A stretch of DNA of 64,000 nucleotides from Ceratorhiza oryzae-sativae (Eukaryota > Basidiomycota > Agaricomycetes > Cantharellales > Ceratobasidiaceae), in the NCBI GenBank assembly GCA_030998015.1, contig JARWMV010000007.1, positions 248,001 to 312,000 on the forward strand, read 5' to 3'. Position numbers and translations under genes: made by a program. The notes beneath the pieces were generated by a model. That model did not search any database and was not told the DNA's origin. It worked only from the letters and a program-made list of their open reading frames with translations. Below, one piece after another: positions 24,301-33,526 of the stretch. The number at the start of each line of letters is the position of its first letter. Positions within the stretch are counted from its first letter, which is position 1.

Positions 24301-25707
24301 CGCCCATCCTATTTCGTCGCCTCGACCGTCCTGACTGATCATAATCGCGCCGATACCCCTCTGGAATAAAACGTTCATGTGCTTCTCATTGAGCTGGGTC
24401 ACCGACATCAGGCTCGCGTTTAGATCGGGTACGTGCAGCACTGATTCCATGTATGCATCGGTCTCATGACCCTTACGATTACGAAGCGTGACTAGGATCC
24501 GGCCAATGCCGACCGCATATATCTTGGTTCCGTCGCCGACTCGAACCGGGACCGGAGGTACAAGGGACCGGTAAATCGAAAACCATTCGCGCTGAGGGGT
24601 CATGTGACGAGATGCCCCTGAGTCGATCAGCCAATAGTGCGCGGCTGTCTCTTCATCGACTACGGGTAGCGCATATAGCGTCGGTATCTCTGGTACGTCG
24701 TCCGTAGCTACAAATGTCGTCGCGATCTGCGCTGATTCGACTTTTGGTTTCGCATCACCGGATTTGGGTTTCTCCCTGTCTTTCCCTTTATCTTTCGGCG
24801 ACTGCCGCTTTTGGAACGGTCCTTGGCCCTCTGCACCACCTCCTTTCGCCCAGCATTTAGCCCTTAAGTGTCCGGGCTTGCCGCAATTGGAACAGGTCTT
24901 AGGGCTCTGCCTGGACTGCTGTTCCTTGGCCTTCGACGTCGCAGTTTTGCCCTTGGCAATGCTCGTGAACATCGCGGTGAGTCCAAGACCCTTCTTGCGA
25001 CGCTCTTCCTCGGCTAATGCGGCCTTTATAACTAAATCGGAGGTAATTGAACCCGATTGATTCGACGTCTGGATGACCGTGCTGACGACGGCATACGATG
25101 GAGGTAACGCATTCATTATAATTTGAGCGAGCATAGAGTCGCTAATCGGTTCGCCTAGTGTTTTCATCTTCGAAGCGATCGTACGGAGGGAATTTATACC
25201 CGCGGTAATGTCATGATCTTCTTCGATCTTCGTATTGACTAGTTGGTGGTACAGGAAGGATATCGATTGAGCTCCCTTCCCTTCCCACCTTTCGACGACT
25301 CGCGTCCACGCCTCTTGCGATGTTTCGGCCTCGACGATATCGGCTAGCGCCTCATCTTCCATCGCCAATGCGATCTGGGCGAGAGCCTCTTGATCGCGTT
25401 TTAGCCACTCGGCTAGGGATTCAGTATATTCGCTCGACCTTGATTTGTCTTTGGCATCGGCATCGGTGAGTTCAGCCGGGGGTTTCTCGACTCCGAGAAC
25501 GATGTCCTCTAGGCCTCGTAGGCGTAGGACCATTTGCTGACGAAATTTCCATGCCGTGTAATTAGATCCGTCGCTCTTCAGAGCGGGAACATCGAGCGAC
25601 TTCTTGCTCAAGTAGCTCGGCTTGTGGCTCGAAGACATCGCTGGCGGGACTGTTACCGGGTCGACGGGGCTCTCTGGTTTCGTACTAGTAGAGGCTGCGG
25701 GGCTCAT
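21376..25707 (-). CDS. Copia gag-pol polyprotein, 1443 aa
   Basis: Single polyprotein that drives reverse transcription and integration of the element. In order: a gag region of the UBN2/copia type with SNYTAWKFRQQM (about residues 45-60); a CCHC zinc knuckle CSNCGKPGHLRAKC (about 272-285); an aspartic protease with DSGAS (about 362); a GAG-pre-integrase HHCC finger with WHRRFGHLNY and CGPCLQGKH; an integrase core with the D-D-E residues in HSDLHG, LRTDGGGEYG and SNGVAERAI (about 590-690); a reverse transcriptase with DVKTAFLHGDL and the HVDDM form of the YVDD box (about 1050-1135); and RNase H with DADYAGD and SSTEAEYVA (about 1295-1360). No stop or shift interrupts it. The start codon overlaps the primer-binding site. 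Confidence 0.96.
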   Translation of the reverse strand: MSPAASTSTKPESPVDPVTVPPAMSSSHKPSYLSKKSLDVPALKSDGSNYTAWKFRQQMVLRLRGLEDIVLGVEKPPAELTDADAKDKSRSSEYTESLAEWLKRDQEALAQIALAMEDEALADIVEAETSQEAWTRVVERWEGKGAQSISFLYHQLVNTKIEEDHDITAGINSLRTIASKMKTLGEPISDSMLAQIIMNALPPSYAVVSTVIQTSNQSGSITSDLVIKAALAEEERRKKGLGLTAMFTSIAKGKTATSKAKEQQSRQSPKTCSNCGKPGHLRAKCWAKGGGAEGQGPFQKRQSPKDKGKDREKPKSGDAKPKVESAQIATTFVATDDVPEIPTLYALPVVDEETAAHYWLIDSGASRHMTPQREWFSIYRSLVPPVPVRVGDGTKIYAVGIGRILVTLRNRKGHETDAYMESVLHVPDLNASLMSVTQLNEKHMNVLFQRGIGAIMISQDGRGDEIGWAKQSGQLYKVQAKITHTDSTAHTAFVEPDSKNNDSDLHAQEFVAYTASTVARADLPTWHRRFGHLNYEYVLDMVRKGAVEGMDIVGNRSPPKSKCGPCLQGKHTRAPFPPSQSRTSEVLELMHSDLHGPLPVQAIGGFRYFAVTIDDKSRKIFVHLLRNKSDYAGQFKDLKASIENLTGRRIKHLRTDGGGEYGSNAFEAFLRAEGIQHQKTEADSSASNGVAERAIRTLNDCQRAMRFDAHLPEKYWGYAILHAAHLWNVTPKKRLDGRTPSEAFSGKIPNVSGLRTFGCKAWARVPDNMRTKLQARSIECIYLGFAPNRKAHVLAQRGTGRIITSRDVVFDEGLDNRQRVVIEDHDESPTDDDENKSDELPPIQIEIHSPESSDKPLESSEPAHIPDEPEALPSESPDLEPEDQEIVVLQPDPPPVRRSTRERRAPERYGAQVGALAHTDGREDEEALTAIIESPPQTFEDAMRRPDANLWLEAMTEELKSIEQHEVWTLVSRPIDKNVVKCRWVFDYKRGADGEIVRYKARLVAKGFSQRPGVDFVEISSPVAAADSLRTLLSIVAALDLELHQIDVKTAFLHGDLDEEIYMEQPPGFVEGLESVWKLNKAIYGLKQAARAFYMRLKKILEDIGFKRCDTDHSVFWLRDGDEVAIILSHVDDMLLAGSSTEILNKVKAKIAESLEIVDLGEAKMFVGIEIERDRSAGTLKISQRRYINDILARFNMSDCKPCETPMAESPNLPKLEAPSIDRNRYQQLIGSLMYAMISTRPDIAYATGILAQHAMNPGEEHWNSGKRVLRYLKGTMDLGIVYNRFRDLNLLGYVDADYAGDKHTSRSTTGWAFLHAGGVIAYSSRKQPTISLSSTEAEYVADASAGRELLWIRQFLSELGFLSEGATPLFSDNQSAMALAKNPVNHQTTKHIRVKYHFIREVIALKELDLQYIPTEKQLADALTKPLGRLKFTHFVSAMGMA

Positions 25708-25711
25708 AACC
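25698..25711 (-). promoter_or_regulatory. Primer-binding site, initiator tRNA-Met half-molecule type
   Basis: GGTTATGAGCCCCG follows the 5' LTR with no gap. Its first 12 bases are complementary to the anticodon arm of eukaryotic initiator tRNA-Met (GGGCUCAUAACC), the primer type known for Drosophila copia and yeast Ty5. The site contains the ATG of the gag-pol frame (25705-25707). Confidence 0.8.
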
Positions 25712-26003
25712 TCTCACGCAGGGAGGTAACTTGTGGCTAAGATACAAATCGTACTTAGCTCAACTACGAAGGTAGAGAACTGTATATACTGTACCTAAGA
25801 TACAAATCGTACTATAGAGTACAGTGTGAATAGAATACATGAGAAAAGAAAGAAAATACGATACCTTAGCTCAACTACGAAGGTAGAGAACTAAGGAAGA
25901 AGAAGGGGGATTCCCGCGAACTCGCGCATGATATCAGAGAGGGGGGATACGAAACAGAAACAAATATGCGCATACATACACGCATATGATTGTAAATTCA
26001 ACA
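25712..26003 (-). repeat. 5' LTR of the copia element
   Basis: 292 bp, identical to 21032-21323. It contains two internal direct repeats: a 27-nt unit starting TTAGCTCAACTACG occurs twice, and an 18-nt unit TAAGATACAAATCGTACT occurs twice. These may be promoter or enhancer modules. Confidence 0.93.
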
Positions 26004-26008
26004 GTACA

Positions 26009-27557
26009 AGCCTATCAGTACCATACCATGTAAATGAAAGCTCTGGCAATCCTCGGTCAAAGCTAGGAAGGACACCGATCAATCGTGCACATGTGTCCGT
26101 TGCGGTCGGGGGGCGAGGGCATAGGCGCAGTATTTCAGCCATCCATCGCCGCTTTAGCGAAAAGTGCTAGGCTATAGGGTGATCATCATTTGCGATCGTG
26201 GCGTGAACCAAAAGGCAGAGCCACCGTTTGAGTTTCCACTCCTGGCACCCCCCCCCCCAGTATGGTAACCGGAATGTCTTGTGTCTAAAGAAGCATCTAG
26301 CCTCGAGGCAGGCCGCAGCAGTTCGCGGCAGTTTCATATTCTCTATTAGCAGAGGGTGATGTCGCACGGAAATCAATCGGAAAACCACTGGGCATATCGA
26401 ATATCGAGGGATGTGACACCCCATTTGCCTTTCGTGCTCGCGCGGATAATCATGAGATACACCGGCTCTCAAACAAGCGTAGTTAGTAGTAAACAGTAGT
26501 CCAGGCAGCGCACCTAGCCAATCAAAAGCAAACACACAAGTGAACCGTTGTAAATGGCGAATAGACCAGCCTGAACAATCATGTAATTGACAGCAGCTAG
26601 GAGTACATAGATTGAGGAATAGGTGGTAGGGATTATATACTAACACACACTAAAAAGATTTGGTGTGTAAGCAAATGTGCGCAAGGTGCTTCATCCCTTA
26701 TCACAGGGCAGCATATATGCGCGTCCTCGCTACCCCTTGTGCGCATGATAAGAGGCTCTCTTTACGCTTGAGCAATCACTAGACTTTTATAGCGATTTCT
26801 TCCATTTTATCTCCCGCTTATTGAGTCTTTCACGTCCTCGCACCTTCAGCGCATTGTTTTGTTTGATCATGTATGTTTTTATTTTATTCTATGACTAATA
26901 CATATTCATTTTATCCGCTGGCTGTAACACAAATGATATAATTTTATACAACAATATCCATGTAGAACGCTCAGGCGGGGTGCCACTTGGATCAGACAAA
27001 CAGCATGCGCAGGCTGCCCGAGGATCACAAAGGCGGAATCGGCCAGGCCACATCGATAATGCGTCTCTTGGAGGATGTTGAACCACGCATTTAATAACTC
27101 CTAACGTAGCTTCGCCTTCTGGGACCTTAGTACCATCCCAAAGCACCTTTTCACCTTTAGACTGCTATATGCAGCCTGCTCTCCGCTCGTCCATGTCTCC
27201 TTTTCCCTTCTGTACTTTTCAGGGCTCCTCCTGTAACAGCCTTGTACGTCGCACCATAGGATCCAGTGCCGCAACAACGCCAAATAATTGATCACAAAAA
27301 AAGGATATAATAAAACGTTGAACACTATTAAATAGAGAAAAGTTCAGTGGAATCCCAGCCGAGCAATCAACAGCCCAATGCCACTTGGAAAACTCCCAAA
27401 TGGTCACCGACGTTCGTTGGCTGCCAGGCTTTTGGAGAGGAACCGACTATTTAAAATGGATTTGCAAGGCGTGTTTACTTGTCTCAACAACGGGCATTTA
27501 TCAGCTCATTCTTGTTGCTCGTCAGTGACGATGGACACGGCTTGTTCTAGGGGGGGG
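26009..27557. other. Intergenic, contains poly-C run
   Basis: No gene seen. A run of at least ten C residues lies near 26249-26259. The right end flanks the last exon of caspase-like gene 2. Confidence 0.5.
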
Positions 27558-28868
27558 TTACTCACGCGAATCTTCACCAGACCACGAACCACTGCTCTCA
27601 ACTGTTGCATAACGCCGACCTCGCTGACCAGTACCCAACACTGGCATCAGTGTGGACAAGACGCGAGAAGGCGGCTTTTGAACATGACATTAATGTCGTA
27701 TCCTCGAAGACGTCTGGGGGTAACTCGAACTTACTAGGTCTGTCTTGATGTACGCCACTGGATGCTGTTTCTCCGTCGTCTTTCGCAACTGTTCGACGAC
27801 GAGCTTCCACGCGTAGTCCCATGTATCAGGCTGGCCTTGGAAGTTCTTGGGCTGGAGCACTCTGAAAAGGGCATTGAGGAAGTATGCGCCTTGGCATGAG
27901 AGTTCTTCGTTGACACCACCCGCTTGCGATGTTTCGCCTCCAGCACACGAGGCGAGGACGACCAGTCCCGGAATCTTGAGATTATCTACGATTTTGTGCA
28001 CTGCCACCTGTGCATCACAACAGTCCAGGACAAGAACGAGCAGCGTTCCCTGGGACTTGCTTTCAAGCACTTTCCGAAGATCTTGCCATTTAAAGGACAT
28101 CTTGCCGTCTATGATAAACCTCGAGCCATCCTTCGAATTGTGTCCCGAGAGGACAAGCCACTGTGTATTGAAAGGGGCGGCGATGTACGTGGCAATCTGG
28201 TCGAGTAAAGAACGTGCTGGAAGTGTTGGACTGACAGGCACCAACTCTTGGAATTCTGCTTTGCGAAGGCAGCTGATCACAGTGGAAACGTCGCACTTGA
28301 TGCTCTTGTAGCGCAAACCTTTGCGTTTTCCAACGTCAGGCCCGCTTGACCAGCATGAACTATCCGAGCCGTTGTCGTTCTCCTCAAGGTTAGCTTCGAG
28401 TCTGTGTGTGGACGAGGCGAGGCCCTGGTGATTGTGGACAAAGGTCCGGAGACCCTTTGACGTGGCCATAGCGAGGCCGGTGAGTAGAAGATATTGATAC
28501 GGCTCCTCAACCGAAATGGCGGCGGGCTGCGTGCCTCGTCTGGCGGGAATGATTTTCCTCGCCAACTGAATCAGTCGGGTTGATAGCGCGGCCGGGGGTA
28601 GCGGGACAGGGTGCAGAGGCAACAGCAGCAGCAGCGGCGACGGCGGCGGCGGCGGCAGTGGCAACGGCGACGGCAAGGGATATGCGCCTGGCATTCTGGG
28701 TAGGTTATCTGGCCGTGGCGGCTCTGCACCGTCTGGGCTGGCGATGCTGCTGGGGTCCGAGAATAGCCATCGGTCTTGGACGTCGGGCGGGCTTGGCGCG
28801 TTTGGAGTGTGCCGCTGGAACAAGTTCACTGGATGTTCCGTCAGCCAGCACAAACGCGACGCATGCAC
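27558..28868 (-). CDS. Divergent caspase-like (C14) protein, paralogue 2
   Basis: About 416 aa if started at ATG 28868. The N-terminal third is proline/leucine-rich, encoded partly by a GGC/GCA-type triplet repeat (28620-28675). After this come the family block LAMATSKGLRTFVHN, IKCDVSTVISCLRKAEFQEL, LLDQIATYI, LVLSGHNSKDGSRF (His position), LVLVLDCCDAQ (Cys position) and VVLASCAGGETSQAGG with FLNALFRVL, the same order as in caspases and metacaspases. Exon 1 ends at 27735 (...KTDL); a 60-nt GTAAGT...AG intron leads to a last exon of 39 codons (27558-27674) with PPSRVLSTL and GQRGR, the same length as in paralogue 1. Catalytic activity and role are unproven; the proximity of paralogue 1 on the other side of the copia element points to local duplication. 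Confidence 0.7.
28622..28675. repeat. Triplet repeat in caspase-like gene 2
   Basis: Imperfect CAG/CGG-type trinucleotide repeat on the plus strand, coding for leucine/proline runs in the N-terminal region of the minus-strand gene. Confidence 0.7.
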
Positions 28869-31295
28869 CTGCGACCCACTTGTTTAGCCGGGCGAGCTAC
28901 GGCCCAAGTTGCGCGACTCGATGGACGACGGGTGCTGCAGCCCAGAGAGGTGAAAAGCTGTCGCATGCAGAAGCTGAACATATCACCTCGTCGAGCACGA
29001 CCCTCGAGGCGTGCCCAGACGCTGCTGACCAACCCAGACTGTCTGCGGCGAGCCCGGTCGCAGTCGGCCAACAACTCACAGGCAGTGTCCCCGGGCATAA
29101 TCCGCCGACGAGGAGGCCCGGGGTGACAGTGTTCAATGTGCATACACGCAGCGGTGGGGTGGACGGGAGAGCCATCCCAAATTTCAAAGCACTGAGCAAA
29201 CCTTTGGACTTTTTTTTTGTTTTCGGCCGAGGCGAGTAGTGGCTTCAGGTGCCGAACATGACCATGTCCGTTCAGCCGCTGTCAATAAAATTCCAGGGGC
29301 TTGAATGTGAAATTTCAATCAATCCAGCAATGTTCATCCTGTAGATCATCGCAATCGTGAGTTTATATGATAGGCTGGAATGTTTCAGCTGGTCTTTTCG
29401 CAAACCTGCTCCCGCTCTGCTTGTTCGATAATGTCTAAATTCGTACAAAGGCCAAAACGACGAGCATATGTGGCACCTAGACGTTAGCTTCCAAATTGTA
29501 TACAAGATAAACTGAAACATCCTGCACAATCCGGCCACGCATTCTCACTGTGCGAACATTCAGGGCAGGCACACGTGGCGCTATCCAACCCAGCCCCTCA
29601 TACAATTCAACAAACGTCCTCCATGACCATCAACCAGGATCAGCAGACACACCAACGCGACCAACAAGCGCTATGAACAGAGTTTAGACGCGCAAAGTCG
29701 GCCCCTGCCTCTCCGAAGAACAAGACTCGCCAGAACTTTAGATCCGGGTACTCCAGCATCAGCTTTTACCCCAATATCGATTCAAAGTCGCGAAATGGTT
29801 TGGGTCCTAAGGACCCAGCTTTCTGCTGCTTTCGGTAGGAATAAAATGTGTAGAGCACCGGGCATCACGTTTGATCCGTCGTGTTGTCTTGCTGGTCGGT
29901 TCAAACTATCAAACACCTTCGACGCTTGGGTTTCTTTCTCGAGTCCGGTGTGCACAACGTCGTCTGGTCACCAATTATCGGACTGCAGCATGCTTCATCA
30001 GCATATTCCCGTCTCCAGTGGTCAAAGTCTACTACTGAAGCACTTCTTGGTTAGCCGGAGACTCATTGACACGTTTCGCGATATGCGACGTCGACTTGTT
30101 CAAACGACACAATACCATTTTCACAGAGACAAAGGAGAAACCAATTTCGGAAAACTTCCACCCCTAGTAATCATACGTAGATCCATCATGGTCGCCTTCC
30201 GAAGGTTCAGACAGTATAGATGAGGAATGTGAGTGCGTCGTACTCAGTGAAACCCTTAATATTAGTTAGTGTGGAGTAGCTCCGCAGTTCTAACAATGCC
30301 CCTGAGCGCCCGCTAGGTCCTGGTAACGCTGGTAGGCTCGTGCTATCTCGGACCCAGCGAGCGCTCAAAAGCATCGTCGGACCCTGGGGCGTTACTTGTG
30401 CGCTCGCTAGATATTCGGGTTTCAGCCGAGACAGGCGCGTGCCGGCCATCTCGAACAGCCAGACTCTCTGGGTCGAGGTGGTTCTCTAATGGAAGCCCAG
30501 GAAGCCGATATATGCGCCACACTGAAGCGAGAATGGAGGGTTGGGGCGAAAAGGAGCGCAGAAAAGCGAGCGATGCGGGCCACAATGCGCTATCGGGGGG
30601 CGACCTCAACACGTGCATCTGATAGGCCCTTAGTGGGATCACCCAGTAAGCGGTATGACCATCCCTGTTCAGTTCGACAAAACCCCAATTCTCTAAGTAA
30701 GCTAGAGTAGGCTCACGTGGCTAATCGGGTCCTAACTAGCGCTACTCCACAGCTACTCCACAGCTACCCCAGGCTAATGGGACCCCCGAGTAGCTGCGAG
30801 AGCCTGCCCTAGCTTACTTGGATAATCATGTTTTCGTTGAGCGCACGGCTCGTGCAACTCTGCCAGCTCTGATCCATGACTCCCCACTGATTGTATGTGA
30901 CCAGCTTCGGTAGGACACTAGCTGATATACCGTCGCTACCATTTCCAACTTCATCCACTCTTTTCCTATTACCATACAGCACCTTGTCTCAGCGTCGGTG
31001 TATATTTTGTGTGTGCATAGCAGCGCCCAGGTGAGCCCGTCGTGCCATCCGAAACTTTCGTAGGTATATGTCTGTGGTTAGCCACTGCAGGCCAATACAG
31101 ATAGACGCCTCGGCATGGGATAAAGAAAAGGGCGTATCATACATTTATGAATGTTGGATGTGTCATGATGGGTGCAGACTAGGCGTGTACCATCTCGTTG
31201 GCTAACTGACACATCAGAAGCGGCACATGTATGGGGTTTTATCACTTGAAAATGATAAAGCTATTCGCTATTCGGGGGTGCGGCTACAGTAATCG
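28869..31295. other. Intergenic region with fold-back element
   Basis: No gene recognised. An open frame at 29795-30223 (plus) shows no family features. A 130-bp inverted-repeat structure is at 30692-30821. Confidence 0.5.
30692..30821. repeat. Fold-back/MITE-like inverted repeat
   Basis: The left arm starts TAAGTAAGCTAGAGTAGGCTC (30694 on) and the right arm, read on the minus strand, starts CCAAGTAAGCTAGGGCAGGC (30821 down). The arms match imperfectly over about 40 bases, reaching the TCGGG-TCC segments. The loop holds two copies of CTACTCCACAG. No coding capacity; no clear target-site duplication. Confidence 0.6.
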
Positions 31296-33202
31296 TTGGG
31301 TTATCACAAAACTGAAACCCCAACCTTGGTAGACGACGACAAGCCATCAAGCGGGGCTACTTTGCAGCCGCGTTTTGGTCCCGGCAGCAGCCACATGATG
31401 GCGTGCAGGCGCTTTCTGATGCGAACTATATATTCCCGCCATTCTGCGTCTTGTAGCGTTACCCCCTGCAACAACTTGGTCATGTCGAAGCTCATCTCGT
31501 CCTTTGCATCTCTCAACGGCCCCCTGAAACCCAACCCACAGCCCCTTGACTTCAAGATGGGATGGGGCGTCGGTCCAATCTTCGATTGGTACCGTAACCT
31601 TACTAAACCTGAGGCTCGTTTGATTGAAAAGATCCAAATTTGGAAATATATCGGGAAGGCAGTGCCTCATCGGTTCATTGTCATACACATGTCTGACAAC
31701 GCCAGCATCCATCGGTTTGACCGACGGCCTGATCGTGCTGTCGACGATATAACAATGCTCGACCTTGTCGGCAATTACCCTGTGGCGTGTCAAGATTCGT
31801 ATGAGCTGGGCATCCGTCTCGAAAGCGTCAGCTCCCTTGCTGTGAATGAAATAGAGCTGACAATAGGTGGCCGAGTTGACCTTATGGCTGTCGTGTCGAC
31901 CTGTTACGCAATTTCGGTTGACGAGTCTATCCAGAAGTACTCTCTGTTTCGCTACAACTGCTTCTTCTTTGCTTGGACCATACTCATGGTTGTTTCTCGC
32001 CAATACTTGCCCTATCGGCTTCCCGAACCCACACAAATAGTGGATATGTTCAAGACAGGCGTGGGCAGTATCACCAAGTCCATCCTTGACGTGGCTATCG
32101 ATCTCTTTCGTGATATGGTGATCGAGGTTCTAACGATATTCCGAGAGAAAGCTGGGACACGCCTGCATGTAGGGATGAACCCAATAGCCAAAGTTGCTTG
32201 GGGTCTTCCTGATAGCGTCATTCGCTTTCTGTGGCGGCGACTGTTCAGCATTCGTCTTTACCTTGGCTGGCGGGAAAAGCTTGGATCGAAGATCCGACAG
32301 GAGATAGAGAGAGCAGCTCAAGTAGTTGCAAGTGCAGCAGTCTCTGCCGAGGGTTCTGATATACTTTTGAACAAGCATCTTTGGATAGATGACACAAAAA
32401 ATGATATCAAGGAAACCCTGCGAGCTGAAGTGATCAAGGTGATCTGGAAGTGCATACTAGAGGCAATCTCAGATGGACTAGGTAGCCTCACGCCACAACA
32501 GCTTGCAGACGAACTCGCCCGCTCTCGGCCCAGGTTTTCTATACTCGGAAGAAATGCTGCGCAATATACTGCAGTTTGGAATGCTGGTCTCCATGGCGGC
32601 CTTCAGGCAGTTAAGATGGTCAGCGAGAGCCTCGGAGATGCAGTAACACACGAGGTAGCTTTTCAGAAAGCATGGGAGGCTGCTCGGGATGGGGCATTGG
32701 GTGCTGCGCAAACTGTTGTGAAGAACACAAGTCAGGCAATGAAGCAGCCGCAACGCGACCAGATGTGGGGGGAGGTTTGGAAGATATGGGAACCATGCTG
32801 GGACGACGTCCGTGGGGTTGTTCAGCCACGTTCAGTTCAAACGGTAGAAACGATTATTGAGAGCGTCATCTCGTCTGGTGTCTCTACTATGATAAAGGAC
32901 ATGAAGAAACAGGGAGGAGAAACTATTCAAGCTCGAATAGCCAATCAGGTAAGTTTCCCTGCAATTGAAATTGATTGACTTCCATAATGATTGTTGGGGC
33001 GAAGATCCGAATGCCGAACGCCCTCATCCAGTCCGGGCGTCAGGTCACAAACGCCGAGCTTCAAAAAATCATGTACGGCATGATGCAGCAAGGCACATTA
33101 ACTCCAAACGCCCTAAAGGAGGTGTACTCGTCGATGGGACGCGTGTGGGAAAAAACTCTCGAAACGATGGCACAGGAAGCTAGCGCCAGCAATGCCCCTT
33201 GA
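31296..33202 (+). CDS. Uncharacterised protein, possible LRAT/PPPDE-like N-terminal fold
   Basis: Two exons, 31296-32948 and 33005-33202, joined across a 56-nt intron with a clean GTAAGT donor; product about 616 aa (IANQ joins IRMPNAL). The N-terminal part carries VPHRFIVIHMSDNASIHRF (His about residue 125) and, roughly a hundred residues on, YSLFRYNCFFFAWTI (Cys about residue 222). A His early and a Cys in an N-C-x-F-F context is the pattern of LRAT and PPPDE papain-like folds, but this is only a motif-level guess. The C-terminal half is helical, with repeated Ala-rich stretches (AWEAARDGALGAAQTV), and no transmembrane segment beyond the hydrophobic part around the Cys. The true start may lie at a later Met, as the first 85 residues are low in conserved features. 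Confidence 0.6.
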
Positions 33203-33526
33203 TTCATTCTGCATATGTTTCTTCGCAGTTCAGATTCGTGTGCCTATTTTTATGACTTCTACAAGTATACAAACTTATGACTGTTCTCATTATAACTTGC
33301 CGATCAAAAGATAGGCGCCGAGGAGCCAAAACCAGTATTTCAGTCAGACCAAACTGATCAACCCAGCCCAGTCTTCGAGGCCGAAAATGTCCAAACAATT
33401 TTAGAAACTTATGAAGGGTTATTCAGCGCGAATCGAACGTGACCAAGATATTTTTACTGCTGAAACAAATATTATGGTTGACTTTGCAACCTCAATATAC
33501 ATTTAGTACCATTCAGAACCAAGAGA

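Larger units (their letters stand above)
21032..26003 (-). mobile_element. Intact Ty1/copia LTR retrotransposon, 4972 bp
   Basis: Two LTRs of 292 bp (21032-21323 and 25712-26003) read as identical, and a single uninterrupted gag-pol frame of 1443 codons lies between them. The element is flanked by a 5-bp target-site duplication GTACA (21027-21031 and 26004-26008). In element orientation it starts TGTTGAAT and ends GTGAGA, so the termini are TG...GA rather than TG...CA. The primer-binding site touches the 5' LTR and matches the initiator tRNA-Met anticodon arm. A purine-rich stretch (GGATTGAGTGGGCG) touches the 3' LTR. Identical LTRs and an intact frame indicate a recent insertion. Confidence 0.95.

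Noticed and set aside
29795..30223. Plus-strand 142-codon frame
   Set aside because: No motif, no splice-compatible extension and no residue pattern typical of a protein; length alone is not evidence.
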